From DSXH01 sp964532065 (GTDB taxonomy: Bacteria; Bacteroidota; Ignavibacteria; Ignavibacteriales; Melioribacteraceae): a stretch of DNA of 64,000 nucleotides. Every line of letters starts with the position of its first letter. The stretch's first letter is position 1. The stretch is taken from assembly GCA_964532065.1 (NCBI GenBank), contig CAZHHG010000007.1, positions 13,103 through 77,102 of the forward strand. Reading direction: 5' to 3'. Positions 35,009 to 43,548 of the stretch are shown here, piece by piece. Made by a program: the position numbers and the translations under genes. The notes beneath the pieces were generated by a model, which saw only the letters and a program-made list of their open reading frames with translations, ran no database searches and was not told the DNA's origin.

Positions 35009-36892
35009 ATGAAAGGACTTTCTGAAATAGGGATTTTTAAGAGAATAGGTTTGAAGCTGATATTTGTTGTGAGCTTTACGGCTATCATAACTATCGGAGT
35101 CTATTCTTATTTTAACATAAAATCCCAGAATGATGTGTTGCTATCTGAAGTGGAAAGACATTCTAATCAATTAAGTGAAACGGTTAAAAACAGCATGCGC
35201 TACAGCATGCTGTTAAACCAGAGGGAACACATTCAGGAAACGATCAGCACGATTGGAAAGGATCCGGCAATTCATGATGTAAGGATACTCAATAAAGAAG
35301 GATCGATAATTTATTCAACCCGTCAGGACGAAATTGGGAGTATGCTCGATAAAAAAGCTGAGAGCTGCTATGCATGCCATGCCGAGAATAAACCACTCGA
35401 AAAACTTCCTATGAAAGACCGGACAAGAATCTTCAGACTTCATCCGGATTCCACTCGTATTATGGGAATTGTAAATCCAATTTATAATGAAAAATCCTGT
35501 TGGGCAGCCGAGTGCCATGCGCACCCTAAGGAAGCAACCGTACTTGGAGTTCTTGATGTAAGCATCTCTCTCGGACCAATTGATGAACAATTACTGCAAA
35601 ACCAGCTGCGCGTGTTACTTTTTGCAATAGTATCGATTACTGTAATCGGTTTTATAATTGGTTTCTTTGTGAAAAGATGGGTGGATGATCCCGCAAAGGA
35701 GCTTGTTAAGGCTACAAATGAGGTTGCGTTAGGAAATCTTAATTATTCAATTAAAGATCTCGGCAACGATGAGTTAGGCTACCTAGGTAAGTCGTTCAAC
35801 CATATGATTAAAAGATTGGATGAAACCCGGCTCCAACTTGTTCAATCTGATAAAATGGCTTCGCTAGGCCGACTCGCAGCCGGAGTAGCTCATGAAATTA
35901 ATAATCCCCTTACAGGCGTGCTTACATACAGCAGCTTTTTAATGAAACGGACCAAAGACAATCCTCAAATGCAGGAGGATTTAAATGTAATTGTTAGGGA
36001 AACTATGAGAAGTCGGGAGATTGTTAAAGGCCTGCTCGATTTCGCTAGACAATCTACTCCCAAGAAAAGTCCGGCAGACATAAACGAAGTGATTAAAAGG
36101 GCGGTAGCCGTTGCACATAATCAGTTGAAATACAGTAAAATTAATCTTGAAACCGAGCTGGATCAAAATCTTCCAAAGATTACTGCTGATGCAAACCAGA
36201 TTCAGCAAGTCTGTCTTAATCTGTTGCTCAACGCAATAGATGCAATCGGAGAAAAAGGCGGAGTTATAAAAATCCGGACAAAAATTACAAGCCTTTCTCC
36301 AAAGGGTAATACTCAAATTAAGTCGGCTGTATGTTCTAAGAATCACAACCTCATATTCAAGGAATTTAAGATTGGAGGTTCACCGTCAATCCATATTAAG
36401 ATCAAATCGAATGGGAATGAGGGATTCTTAAATCTGGATCCCACTTATGGAAGCAACAGACATTTCTTCGGCATAGCACTTTCAAAAAATCAATCGATTA
36501 ATTTAACATGTCCTACTTGCGACATTTCCTTAATCGAAAAAAATGAAAAATGCCCCGAATGCGGAGGACCGGTTTACAAAATAATATTACCAAACCAGGG
36601 TCATCTACTCGGTTGTGCATCATTTAATGACAACTGGCAGAAATGGGAATTCATAGACAGGGGCGGCGACAGGAAGTTTGTTGAAATAATGATTCAGGAT
36701 TCCGGTTGCGGTATACCACAAGAGAACATTCCAAAACTATTCGAGCCTTTCTTCTCTACCAAAGGTCAGAAAGGAACCGGACTTGGACTTGCAATTGTGT
36801 GGGGAATAATAGACAACCACAACGGATCTATTGATGTTGAAAGTGAAACGGGTAAAGGGACAACTTTTTCTATTAAATTACCGATGAATTAA
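35009..36892 (+). CDS. Sensor histidine kinase with c-haem sensory domain and zinc-ribbon insertion
   Basis: 627 residues. Helices near 12-33 and 206-226 flank a periplasmic domain of about 170 residues containing CYACH (Cys120/Cys123/His124) and CWAAECH (Cys164/Cys169/His170, a CX4CH motif), both plausible haem c sites. HAMP (about 226-280), HisKA with H295 in AHEINNPLTG, and HATPase with N408 in NLLLNAIDAIG and D564 in QDSGCGIP follow. The 156-residue gap from N408 to D564 is far longer than usual and holds a zinc ribbon (CPTC 501-504, CPEC 515-518). Starts 1 bp after the 13-haem cytochrome. It probably senses periplasmic redox state. Confidence 0.9.
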   Translation: MKGLSEIGIFKRIGLKLIFVVSFTAIITIGVYSYFNIKSQNDVLLSEVERHSNQLSETVKNSMRYSMLLNQREHIQETISTIGKDPAIHDVRILNKEGSIIYSTRQDEIGSMLDKKAESCYACHAENKPLEKLPMKDRTRIFRLHPDSTRIMGIVNPIYNEKSCWAAECHAHPKEATVLGVLDVSISLGPIDEQLLQNQLRVLLFAIVSITVIGFIIGFFVKRWVDDPAKELVKATNEVALGNLNYSIKDLGNDELGYLGKSFNHMIKRLDETRLQLVQSDKMASLGRLAAGVAHEINNPLTGVLTYSSFLMKRTKDNPQMQEDLNVIVRETMRSREIVKGLLDFARQSTPKKSPADINEVIKRAVAVAHNQLKYSKINLETELDQNLPKITADANQIQQVCLNLLLNAIDAIGEKGGVIKIRTKITSLSPKGNTQIKSAVCSKNHNLIFKEFKIGGSPSIHIKIKSNGNEGFLNLDPTYGSNRHFFGIALSKNQSINLTCPTCDISLIEKNEKCPECGGPVYKIILPNQGHLLGCASFNDNWQKWEFIDRGGDRKFVEIMIQDSGCGIPQENIPKLFEPFFSTKGQKGTGLGLAIVWGIIDNHNGSIDVESETGKGTTFSIKLPMN

Positions 36893-37681
36893 ATGAATGC
36901 AGTTTCCGAAATATTGATAGTTGACGATGAGCAGGTAGTAATAGATTCAATTAGAAAAATCTGTGAGACCAATAACTATAAAACAGATTCTGCCCTGGAT
37001 GTTGAAACTGCATTAAACAAAATTGAAAAAGAAGAATACAGGATTATTATTTGCGATATTATGATGCCGGGAATTGATGGATTCCAGTTCCTGTCGGAAC
37101 TTCGCAATAAGAACATCGATACGCCGGTTGTAATAACATCGGGTTATTCTACTATAGAGAACGCAGTTAAATCACTTTATGGTGGCGCCCTCGATTTTAT
37201 TCCGAAACCTTTTACGTTCGATGAAATAACCGGGGTAATAAAAAGATGTTTAAAGTACCGTGACCTGACAGATCCATCAAAAGCCAGGAATCAGGCCATT
37301 GTACACGTGCCATGCCCGGCCAAATATTTTCGCCTGGGTTATTCCTGCTGGGTTAATGAATTTCATGATGGATCAGTTTATGTTGGTGCAACCGATATTT
37401 TTATAAAAACGATTGAAAACATAAAATCGATAGAATTTCTGGAAATCGATACGATGCTGAATCAGGCCGAACCTTTGATAAAATTAATTTCCGAAGACGG
37501 GATTATTAACCAGCTCTATTCCGCTATAAGCGGTAGAATAATTGTATGTAATCAGAAATTATTAAATGACATAACTTTGCTTGAAAAAGATCCTTACTTC
37601 CAGGGATGGTTCTACAGGATGATACCGAGTCAGTATGACTATGAAAAGAGCCTGCTAACACCCTGTAGTTCGGATCGATAA
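36893..37681 (+). CDS. Response regulator: receiver plus degenerate glycine-cleavage H-like domain
   Basis: 262 residues. REC domain 1-120 with ILIVDDEQ and the phosphoacceptor in IIICDIMMPGIDG, Thr/Lys in VITSGYST and FIPKPF. Residues about 140-255 follow the GcvH fold: LGYSCWVNEFHDGSVYVGATD, the lipoyl hairpin region LISEDGIINQLYSAISG and a DPYFQGWFY ending. The lipoyl lysine position is Gly, so it should not be lipoylated. No DNA-binding domain. The ATG directly follows the kinase stop. Confidence 0.84.
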   Translation: MNAVSEILIVDDEQVVIDSIRKICETNNYKTDSALDVETALNKIEKEEYRIIICDIMMPGIDGFQFLSELRNKNIDTPVVITSGYSTIENAVKSLYGGALDFIPKPFTFDEITGVIKRCLKYRDLTDPSKARNQAIVHVPCPAKYFRLGYSCWVNEFHDGSVYVGATDIFIKTIENIKSIEFLEIDTMLNQAEPLIKLISEDGIINQLYSAISGRIIVCNQKLLNDITLLEKDPYFQGWFYRMIPSQYDYEKSLLTPCSSDR

Positions 37682-37710
37682 CAAAAGGACTTAAAACAAG
37701 GAGATATATT

Positions 37711-38859
37711 ATGCCTCTCTTCATATTAGCACTGGTCTTATTTATTGTGGCTGATGTAGTAATTAGATTCTCAATCAAAAAAATGAACGAGAAAAAACTC
37801 CGTAAGGAACGGGAAGAGGTTCTGAATGAAAGTATTAACCTCGATTTCAGTAAAGAAGCGGTCTCGTTGAAACGTGCCGATGTTCCGAATCCTAAAGCCA
37901 GGATTTTATGTGTAGACGATGAAGATGTAATACTCGACAGCTTCAGGAAAATCCTTGTACTCGACGGTTATTCCGTTGATACAGTTAATACCGGATCAGA
38001 AGCCGCAAATCTTATAAAATCACTTCATTACGATTTTCTTTTTACAGATCTTAAAATGCCTGAGATGGACGGTGTTGAAGTTACAAAGCTTGTAAAACAT
38101 CTCCGTCCCGATATCGATGTGATTATAATTACCGGTTATGCAACAGTTGAAACAGCCGTGGATTGTATGAAACTGGGTGCTATGGATTACGTTCAAAAAC
38201 CGTTCACTGAAGATGAATTACTTGAGTTTACCAAAAAATCCCTTATTAAGCGACAGGACCGGATTCAGAAACAATTGAAACCAAGAGTTCATATTGCCCA
38301 TTTAACAGAAAAAGAGAAATTAGGTGCAGGAGAATTTGCAATTCCCGGTGGAGTATTCATTTCAGAAGGACATTGCTGGGCTTCCATTGGTCAGGATGGT
38401 ACTGCTAAGGTCGGAATAGACGACTTTGCTAAGAAACTGATCGGCAAGATTTCCGGAATCGATTTTCCTAACCTCGGAATGAATATTGCGAAAGGTCAAC
38501 CTCTATTCACAATCAAGCAGGGGAACAGAACCATTCAGTTCATATCCCCAATCAGCGGGCAGGTAAAAAGTATTAACCACGAGCTGGCAGAAGATCTGGA
38601 AGCTCTCGACTTCACACCCTACGAAAAGAACTGGATCTGTTCCATCGACGCCGATAAACTTGATTCCGAATTAACACAACTTAAAATCGGAAAGAATGCG
38701 GTTACATTCTATCAGGATGAAATTGATAATTACGTTAAACAAATTAAAGAAATTACGAAAATCGAAATGCCCGAAAACTTTGAACTGCAGTGGGGTCAGA
38801 TCGAAAAACTGGAAGAAAAAGACTGGTACATAATTACAGGCGAATTTTTTAAGAAATAG
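37711..38859 (+). CDS. Membrane-anchored response regulator with GcvH-like output domain
   Basis: 382 residues. One N-terminal membrane helix (FILALVLFIVADVVIRF), a charged linker, then REC (about 65-185) with ILCVDDEDVILDSF and the phosphoacceptor in FLFTDLKMPEMDG. A GcvH-like domain (about 200-315) shows GHCWASIGQDGTAKVGIDD, FTIKQGNRTIQFISPISG and YEKNWICSIDADK, then a helical tail. The lipoyl lysine position is Asn. It lies 29 bp after the other regulator. Anchoring at the membrane near the sensor kinase suggests protein-level output rather than transcription control. Confidence 0.85.
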   Translation: MPLFILALVLFIVADVVIRFSIKKMNEKKLRKEREEVLNESINLDFSKEAVSLKRADVPNPKARILCVDDEDVILDSFRKILVLDGYSVDTVNTGSEAANLIKSLHYDFLFTDLKMPEMDGVEVTKLVKHLRPDIDVIIITGYATVETAVDCMKLGAMDYVQKPFTEDELLEFTKKSLIKRQDRIQKQLKPRVHIAHLTEKEKLGAGEFAIPGGVFISEGHCWASIGQDGTAKVGIDDFAKKLIGKISGIDFPNLGMNIAKGQPLFTIKQGNRTIQFISPISGQVKSINHELAEDLEALDFTPYEKNWICSIDADKLDSELTQLKIGKNAVTFYQDEIDNYVKQIKEITKIEMPENFELQWGQIEKLEEKDWYIITGEFFKK

Positions 38860-39157
38860 TGTGTTACTGCGGGATTTATTCAAGCAATAGATCCCACTCT
38901 CAATCATAATTAAGTAGAGCTTCTTTTACCTTGAAGCTTTATTTGACAAAAAGGATTTATCTAAATATCTTGAGAAAAGATATATTAGTCCGTTATCTTA
39001 TTTATGAGAATTAGGACAATATCCCGGATAGATTTTTTCCAGTTTTGAAATAAAATCCGGTAAATATTGATAAATGGAATAAAAACTAGTGGTTAATATC
39101 TGCATGATTTTTGACGTAATAAAATGTTGAACAACAAAAAACCCTGTTGAGGTCGAT
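38860..39157 (+). promoter_or_regulatory. 298-bp intergenic region with candidate sigma-70 promoter
   Basis: No gene is seen here. A candidate promoter is TTGACA (38943-38948), a 17-bp spacer and TATCTT (38966-38971), giving a leader of about 180 nt before the 16-haem cytochrome gene. GAGG at 39149-39152 serves its TTG start. No clear terminator or riboswitch was seen. Confidence 0.5.
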
Positions 39158-41602
39158 TTGAATATTAAATTCAGAATTTTGTCATCATCTTCTATAGTTT
39201 ATTTATTAATAAGTCTGTTTTTTCTTACAATTAATCCGACACTGGCACAAGACTTCAATTGTTCCGATTGCCATGAAACATCTATTGCTAATTCAGTTCA
39301 TAAGGAGGCAATTGATTGCCAGGGTTGTCATGAAGATGTTACTGATGAAGAGCATATCGAAAAAGGGGCGAAAAAAGTAAGTTGTGCAACTTGTCACGAG
39401 GAATATGTTGGTTCTGTAAATTCTGACATTCATCATAGGCTAAAGGTTAAAAATCCGCCTTCTTGTGTCTCCTGCCACGGAAATCATGAAATTCAAAAAC
39501 CCCCGACTGACAACAGACAAAAAACAAAGGATTACTGCGGTAAATGTCATACATCGGCAACTCTTGTTGGTAATTATCATGCGATGACAAAAATTGATAA
39601 GAACAATTGTATCAGCTGCCACAAAACGATCGATACAAGAATGACGCTCCCCTCTTCAGTTCATAAAAATCTGGATTGTTCCGACTGTCATAACTTCATT
39701 GCAAATAACCTAAAAAACCATCCTAAAAATCTAAATGTTACTCAATCTGCCGACTGTTATATATGTCACGGCGATGTTGCAAAAATTCACCGGGAAAGTA
39801 TTCACGGAATTGCATTAAGCGAAGGGATTGATGAAGCAGCGAAATGCTGGGATTGCCATGGTTCTCATGATATCAAAAAAGTAGACGATCCATCAAGTAA
39901 AGTACATCCAACTAACATTGCCGCTACTTGCGGTAACTGCCATGATAATCCGGAACTTGCCAAGAAATTTGATATAGCTCTTCCGAATCCGGGATTTGTT
40001 TATTCACGATCAGTTCATGGAAAACTTGTTCTTCAGGGGAGAACTGATGCGCCGAATTGCAGCGATTGTCACGGTGTTCACGATATTAAAAATAAAATCC
40101 AACCCGGAAGTAAAATATCGACATTTAACGCACCGGATATGTGCGGAAAGTGTCACAAAGAAATCTCCGACGAATATACTCAGTCGATCCACTGGATACG
40201 GGCAAAAAAAGGATTCCGGGAATCCCCGGTCTGCGGCGACTGCCATAGTGAACATGGTATTCAGGCAATAACAACTGAAAATGAAAGACGCGAAGCCAGA
40301 ATAATTCAAGAGAAGACATGTATTGTTTGCCATGAAAGTCCGCGTATAGCTGAAAGATTCGGAAAAGAAGGCGGACAGGCTTCCCTATACCAGGATAGCT
40401 ACCACGGCCTTGCTGTAATGAGAGGAAGTGAAAAATCTGCAATGTGTATCGATTGCCACAATGTTCATAAAATTCTTCCGAGTGACCATCCTGAATCTTC
40501 TGTAAGTGAGGAAAACGTTACAACAACGTGTCAAAAATGCCATCCTGACGCAACGCCTGTTTTCTCACAGAGTTATTCACACCGTACAATGAATGAAACA
40601 TCGGCTAAAATTGAAAATTTCGTTGCAAATCTCTACTTCTGGCTCATTGTTTCGGTAATTGGTACAATGATTCTCCACAATCTTCTAATCTTTATTTACG
40701 AAGTAAAAAAGAAACGAAGAAATATGCAGGGAGAAATTACAATTCCAAGATTTACTAAGAACGAAGTAATCCAGCACCTATTATTGCTAATTTCGTTTAT
40801 AACACTTGCTATAACCGGATTTGCACTTAAATATCATAGTAGCTGGTGGGCAGAATTGCTTCAAGCACTTGGAATGACTGAAATTGCAAGATCATATATT
40901 CACCGCGGTGCAGCTGTTGTAATGATAGCCGTTGGTTTGTATCACATCTGGTACTTATTATTCACTCCTCGCGGACGAGATGTTCTCTTAAACTTAATAC
41001 CAAAACTAAGCGACTTGCAGGAAGCACGCGATTCTATCCTCTACTATCTGAGAATAAAGAAACGTAAACCCCGTTACGATAAATACGACTATACAGAAAA
41101 AGCCGAGTACTGGGCACTCATTTGGGGAACGATAATAATGGGCGCTACAGGTTTCATTCTCTGGTTCCCTACAATAGTTGGAAATTGGGCCCCAACGTGG
41201 TTGATAAAAGTGAGTGAATTAATCCATTTCTACGAAGCTATTTTAGCTACACTTGCTATCGTTGTTTGGCATTGGTTCTTCGTGATCTTCCATCCGCATG
41301 AATACCCGATGAGTTTAACCTGGATAGATGGTAAGATGACGCTCGACACATACAGGCATCATCATGAGAAACATTTTAGAAGAGTAGTTTTAGAATGGAA
41401 AGAGTACCAGTCAGGTAAAAGAGAATTGAAAAAAATGAGCCATTCAACATTACTGTTTACAAAAGCGTTAGAGGAAAAGGGATTGAATCCGGATCAGATT
41501 ATTGATGGCGAGTTAAACAACGATCCCGAATTAAGAGATTGGCTCGATAAAAAATTAAATCCAAATCCGGAAGAATCAACTGAATTTCCAAAGGAGAAAT
41601 AA
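39158..41602 (+). CDS. 16-haem cytochrome c fused to di-haem cytochrome b membrane domain, CbcL-like
   Basis: 814 residues, TTG start with GAGG 5 nt upstream. Signal peptide ends near NPTLAQ, then sixteen CXXCH motifs (residues about 35-465) in the periplasm. A helix at about 490-515 leads into a cytochrome b561/FdnI-like domain (about 525-740) with histidines in FALKYHSSWW, RSYIHRGAAVVMIAVGLYHIW, SELIHFYEAILA and VVWHWFFVIFHPHEYP. A charged cytosolic tail ends it. The layout matches Geobacter CbcL, a menaquinol-oxidising gateway to extracellular electron transfer, but with more haems. The menaquinol site is inferred. Confidence 0.92.
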   Translation: MNIKFRILSSSSIVYLLISLFFLTINPTLAQDFNCSDCHETSIANSVHKEAIDCQGCHEDVTDEEHIEKGAKKVSCATCHEEYVGSVNSDIHHRLKVKNPPSCVSCHGNHEIQKPPTDNRQKTKDYCGKCHTSATLVGNYHAMTKIDKNNCISCHKTIDTRMTLPSSVHKNLDCSDCHNFIANNLKNHPKNLNVTQSADCYICHGDVAKIHRESIHGIALSEGIDEAAKCWDCHGSHDIKKVDDPSSKVHPTNIAATCGNCHDNPELAKKFDIALPNPGFVYSRSVHGKLVLQGRTDAPNCSDCHGVHDIKNKIQPGSKISTFNAPDMCGKCHKEISDEYTQSIHWIRAKKGFRESPVCGDCHSEHGIQAITTENERREARIIQEKTCIVCHESPRIAERFGKEGGQASLYQDSYHGLAVMRGSEKSAMCIDCHNVHKILPSDHPESSVSEENVTTTCQKCHPDATPVFSQSYSHRTMNETSAKIENFVANLYFWLIVSVIGTMILHNLLIFIYEVKKKRRNMQGEITIPRFTKNEVIQHLLLLISFITLAITGFALKYHSSWWAELLQALGMTEIARSYIHRGAAVVMIAVGLYHIWYLLFTPRGRDVLLNLIPKLSDLQEARDSILYYLRIKKRKPRYDKYDYTEKAEYWALIWGTIIMGATGFILWFPTIVGNWAPTWLIKVSELIHFYEAILATLAIVVWHWFFVIFHPHEYPMSLTWIDGKMTLDTYRHHHEKHFRRVVLEWKEYQSGKRELKKMSHSTLLFTKALEEKGLNPDQIIDGELNNDPELRDWLDKKLNPNPEESTEFPKEK

Positions 41603-41697
41603 AAAGAGATTATTGCCTCTTAATTTCTTATAAGCTATTTTAATAAAAGAATTATTGCTGTTTTTTTATTTCATTAATTAAATATCGGGAGGATATC

Positions 41698-42255
41698 ATG
41701 GTCCAACGAGTGTTTTATTCATTATTGATAATTGCTGCACTTTATTTAGTACTTCCTACTCAGCTATACGCTCAGACATTCGGTTACGAAGGAAGCCAGG
41801 TATGTGGTACATGCCATAAAACAGAAAAACAGGGACTTCAATTAAAAATCTGGCAGGAAAGCGGACACTCCAATGCATATAAAACTCTCCAGACTCCGGA
41901 AGCAGATAAAGTTGCTATGGAAAAATACGGAAAGAAAGCAGTCGACTCCCCCGGCTGTCTGAAATGCCATGCATCAGGATACGACGTAACAGATAAAAAA
42001 TTAATCGGGGCTAAATTCAAAATTGAAGACGGTGTTCAATGCGAAACCTGCCATGGTGCCGGTTCTGCTTATAAACCCTTGAAAATTATGAAAAGCCGTG
42101 AAGAATCTGTTAAGAATGGTTTGATTGTTTGGAAAGATAAGGCTGAAATTAAAGCAGGTTGCGTAAAATGCCATAACCCTGAAAGTCCTACTTACAAAGA
42201 ATTTAATTTTGAAAAAATGTGGGCTAAGATTGCTCATCCAGTTCCGAAAGGATAA
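41698..42255 (+). CDS. Tetrahaem cytochrome c, c554-family-like
   Basis: 185 residues. Signal peptide ends LPTQLYAQ; mature protein begins FGYEGSQVCGTCHK. Four CXXCH motifs: CGTCH, CLKCH, CETCH and CVKCH, with WQESGHSNAYKTL and AHP near the end as likely distal His. The family contains soluble periplasmic shuttles such as cytochrome c554, and the position before the barrel gene suggests electron carriage across the periplasm. GGGAGG lies before the ATG. Confidence 0.9.
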   Translation: MVQRVFYSLLIIAALYLVLPTQLYAQTFGYEGSQVCGTCHKTEKQGLQLKIWQESGHSNAYKTLQTPEADKVAMEKYGKKAVDSPGCLKCHASGYDVTDKKLIGAKFKIEDGVQCETCHGAGSAYKPLKIMKSREESVKNGLIVWKDKAEIKAGCVKCHNPESPTYKEFNFEKMWAKIAHPVPKG

Positions 42256-42273
42256 TTACATATAGGCTAAAAA

Positions 42274-43542
42274 ATGAAAAAACATATCTTTTGGCTGTTC
42301 ATTTTTTTTCTGCCGTTGATAAATTCTGCCCAGAATCTCAACGGCAGATTTACATCATCATTCTACACATTTGAAAGATTCGATAACAATACCACTTCAG
42401 AAAACTTCATAAGAACATTTAACTCATTAAACCTGAATTTAAACTACGGCAGTTTTTCACTAAGAACCCGAACCGGAATGGAAGCCAACATCGGTAACGC
42501 TCTTGATCAGGATGTCCGTTTCCGTTTCTACAATTTGTATCTAGAAGCAAGGGAACTCTTCGGTGCCGTGACACTTAAACTCGGCCGGCAGCCCCTGTTT
42601 ACTCCTGTTGCCGGTGGTTTATTTGACGGTGTTAATATGAAGGTGAAATACGGCGGATTCGCTCTTAGCGGATATTACGGCGGCAACGTTCCCGCATACC
42701 AGAAGCTGGAATTGACAAAAGATTTCGCCAACAATTATGTCCTGGGCGGCCGTCTGGAAGTAATGCCATTTGATAATTTGAACGTTGGTGTGAGCTATAT
42801 CGATAAAAATTTTAAAGCGGAAGATTACTTTGCTTTACGACTCAACAGCGATCTTGATCCGATAAAAGTATTAATTCAATCGAAATCAAATCAATATAAA
42901 TACGTTTCGGCTGATCTCTCCTACTCCCTGAACGAACTTTTCGATTTTAGTACCCGATACGAATACGATCTTAATTTCAATACAACATCAAAAATCGAAT
43001 TCGACGGACGTGTTAACATAACAGATAATCTGGGAGTCAATGCATATTATAATTACCGCGAACCGAAGATCCGTTATAACTCTATCTTTTCTGTTTTCAA
43101 TTTCGGCAATTCTCAGGAAATTGAAGGCGGCATTGATTACCGTTTAGTTAAAGTAGCAACATTTTTTGCGCGGTTCGGAAACGTTCTGTTCGAAAACGAA
43201 AATTCCTCGCGTGTTACTATTGGTGCATCGTCCGAATACGGCAGTTTAAGTTACCGCAAGAATTTCGGAGATGCCGGAGAAATGGATGCTGTTTCTATCT
43301 TCACAGCAAGATCATTCTTTGAGGGATTGATTACTCCTTCAATCGGAGTATCTCTAACAAATTACAAATTATCGAAAGATGCTGAATCGAATAGCATTAC
43401 CTCCCTTCTGGCCGGCGTAAATTTCCGTCCGTGGAGAACCTGGTCTTTCGATTTACAGGGACAATATTTCGACAACAAGATTTACAAGAACGATATGAGA
43501 ATTCTATTAAAAGTAAATCACCTCTTCAATACAAACTTTTAG
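42274..43542 (+). CDS. Outer-membrane barrel (porin-like) within the cytochrome cluster
   Basis: 422 residues. Signal peptide ends INSAQN. The mature part is built of alternating amphipathic strands (FSLRTRTGMEANIGN, VTLKLGRQPLF, FALSGYYGGNVP) and ends with a C-terminal Phe, the classical barrel-assembly signal. No haem motif. It begins 18 bp after the tetrahaem cytochrome gene and ends 6 bp before the 14-haem cytochrome gene, so it may hold that cytochrome in the outer membrane as in a porin-cytochrome conduit. No named porin family recognised. Confidence 0.78.
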   Translation: MKKHIFWLFIFFLPLINSAQNLNGRFTSSFYTFERFDNNTTSENFIRTFNSLNLNLNYGSFSLRTRTGMEANIGNALDQDVRFRFYNLYLEARELFGAVTLKLGRQPLFTPVAGGLFDGVNMKVKYGGFALSGYYGGNVPAYQKLELTKDFANNYVLGGRLEVMPFDNLNVGVSYIDKNFKAEDYFALRLNSDLDPIKVLIQSKSNQYKYVSADLSYSLNELFDFSTRYEYDLNFNTTSKIEFDGRVNITDNLGVNAYYNYREPKIRYNSIFSVFNFGNSQEIEGGIDYRLVKVATFFARFGNVLFENENSSRVTIGASSEYGSLSYRKNFGDAGEMDAVSIFTARSFFEGLITPSIGVSLTNYKLSKDAESNSITSLLAGVNFRPWRTWSFDLQGQYFDNKIYKNDMRILLKVNHLFNTNF

Positions 43543-43548
43543 AACGAT

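Noticed and set aside
39091..39103. GG...GC possible -24/-12 promoter before the 16-haem gene
   Set aside because: Spacing is 9 bp instead of 10 and the flanking bases match poorly.
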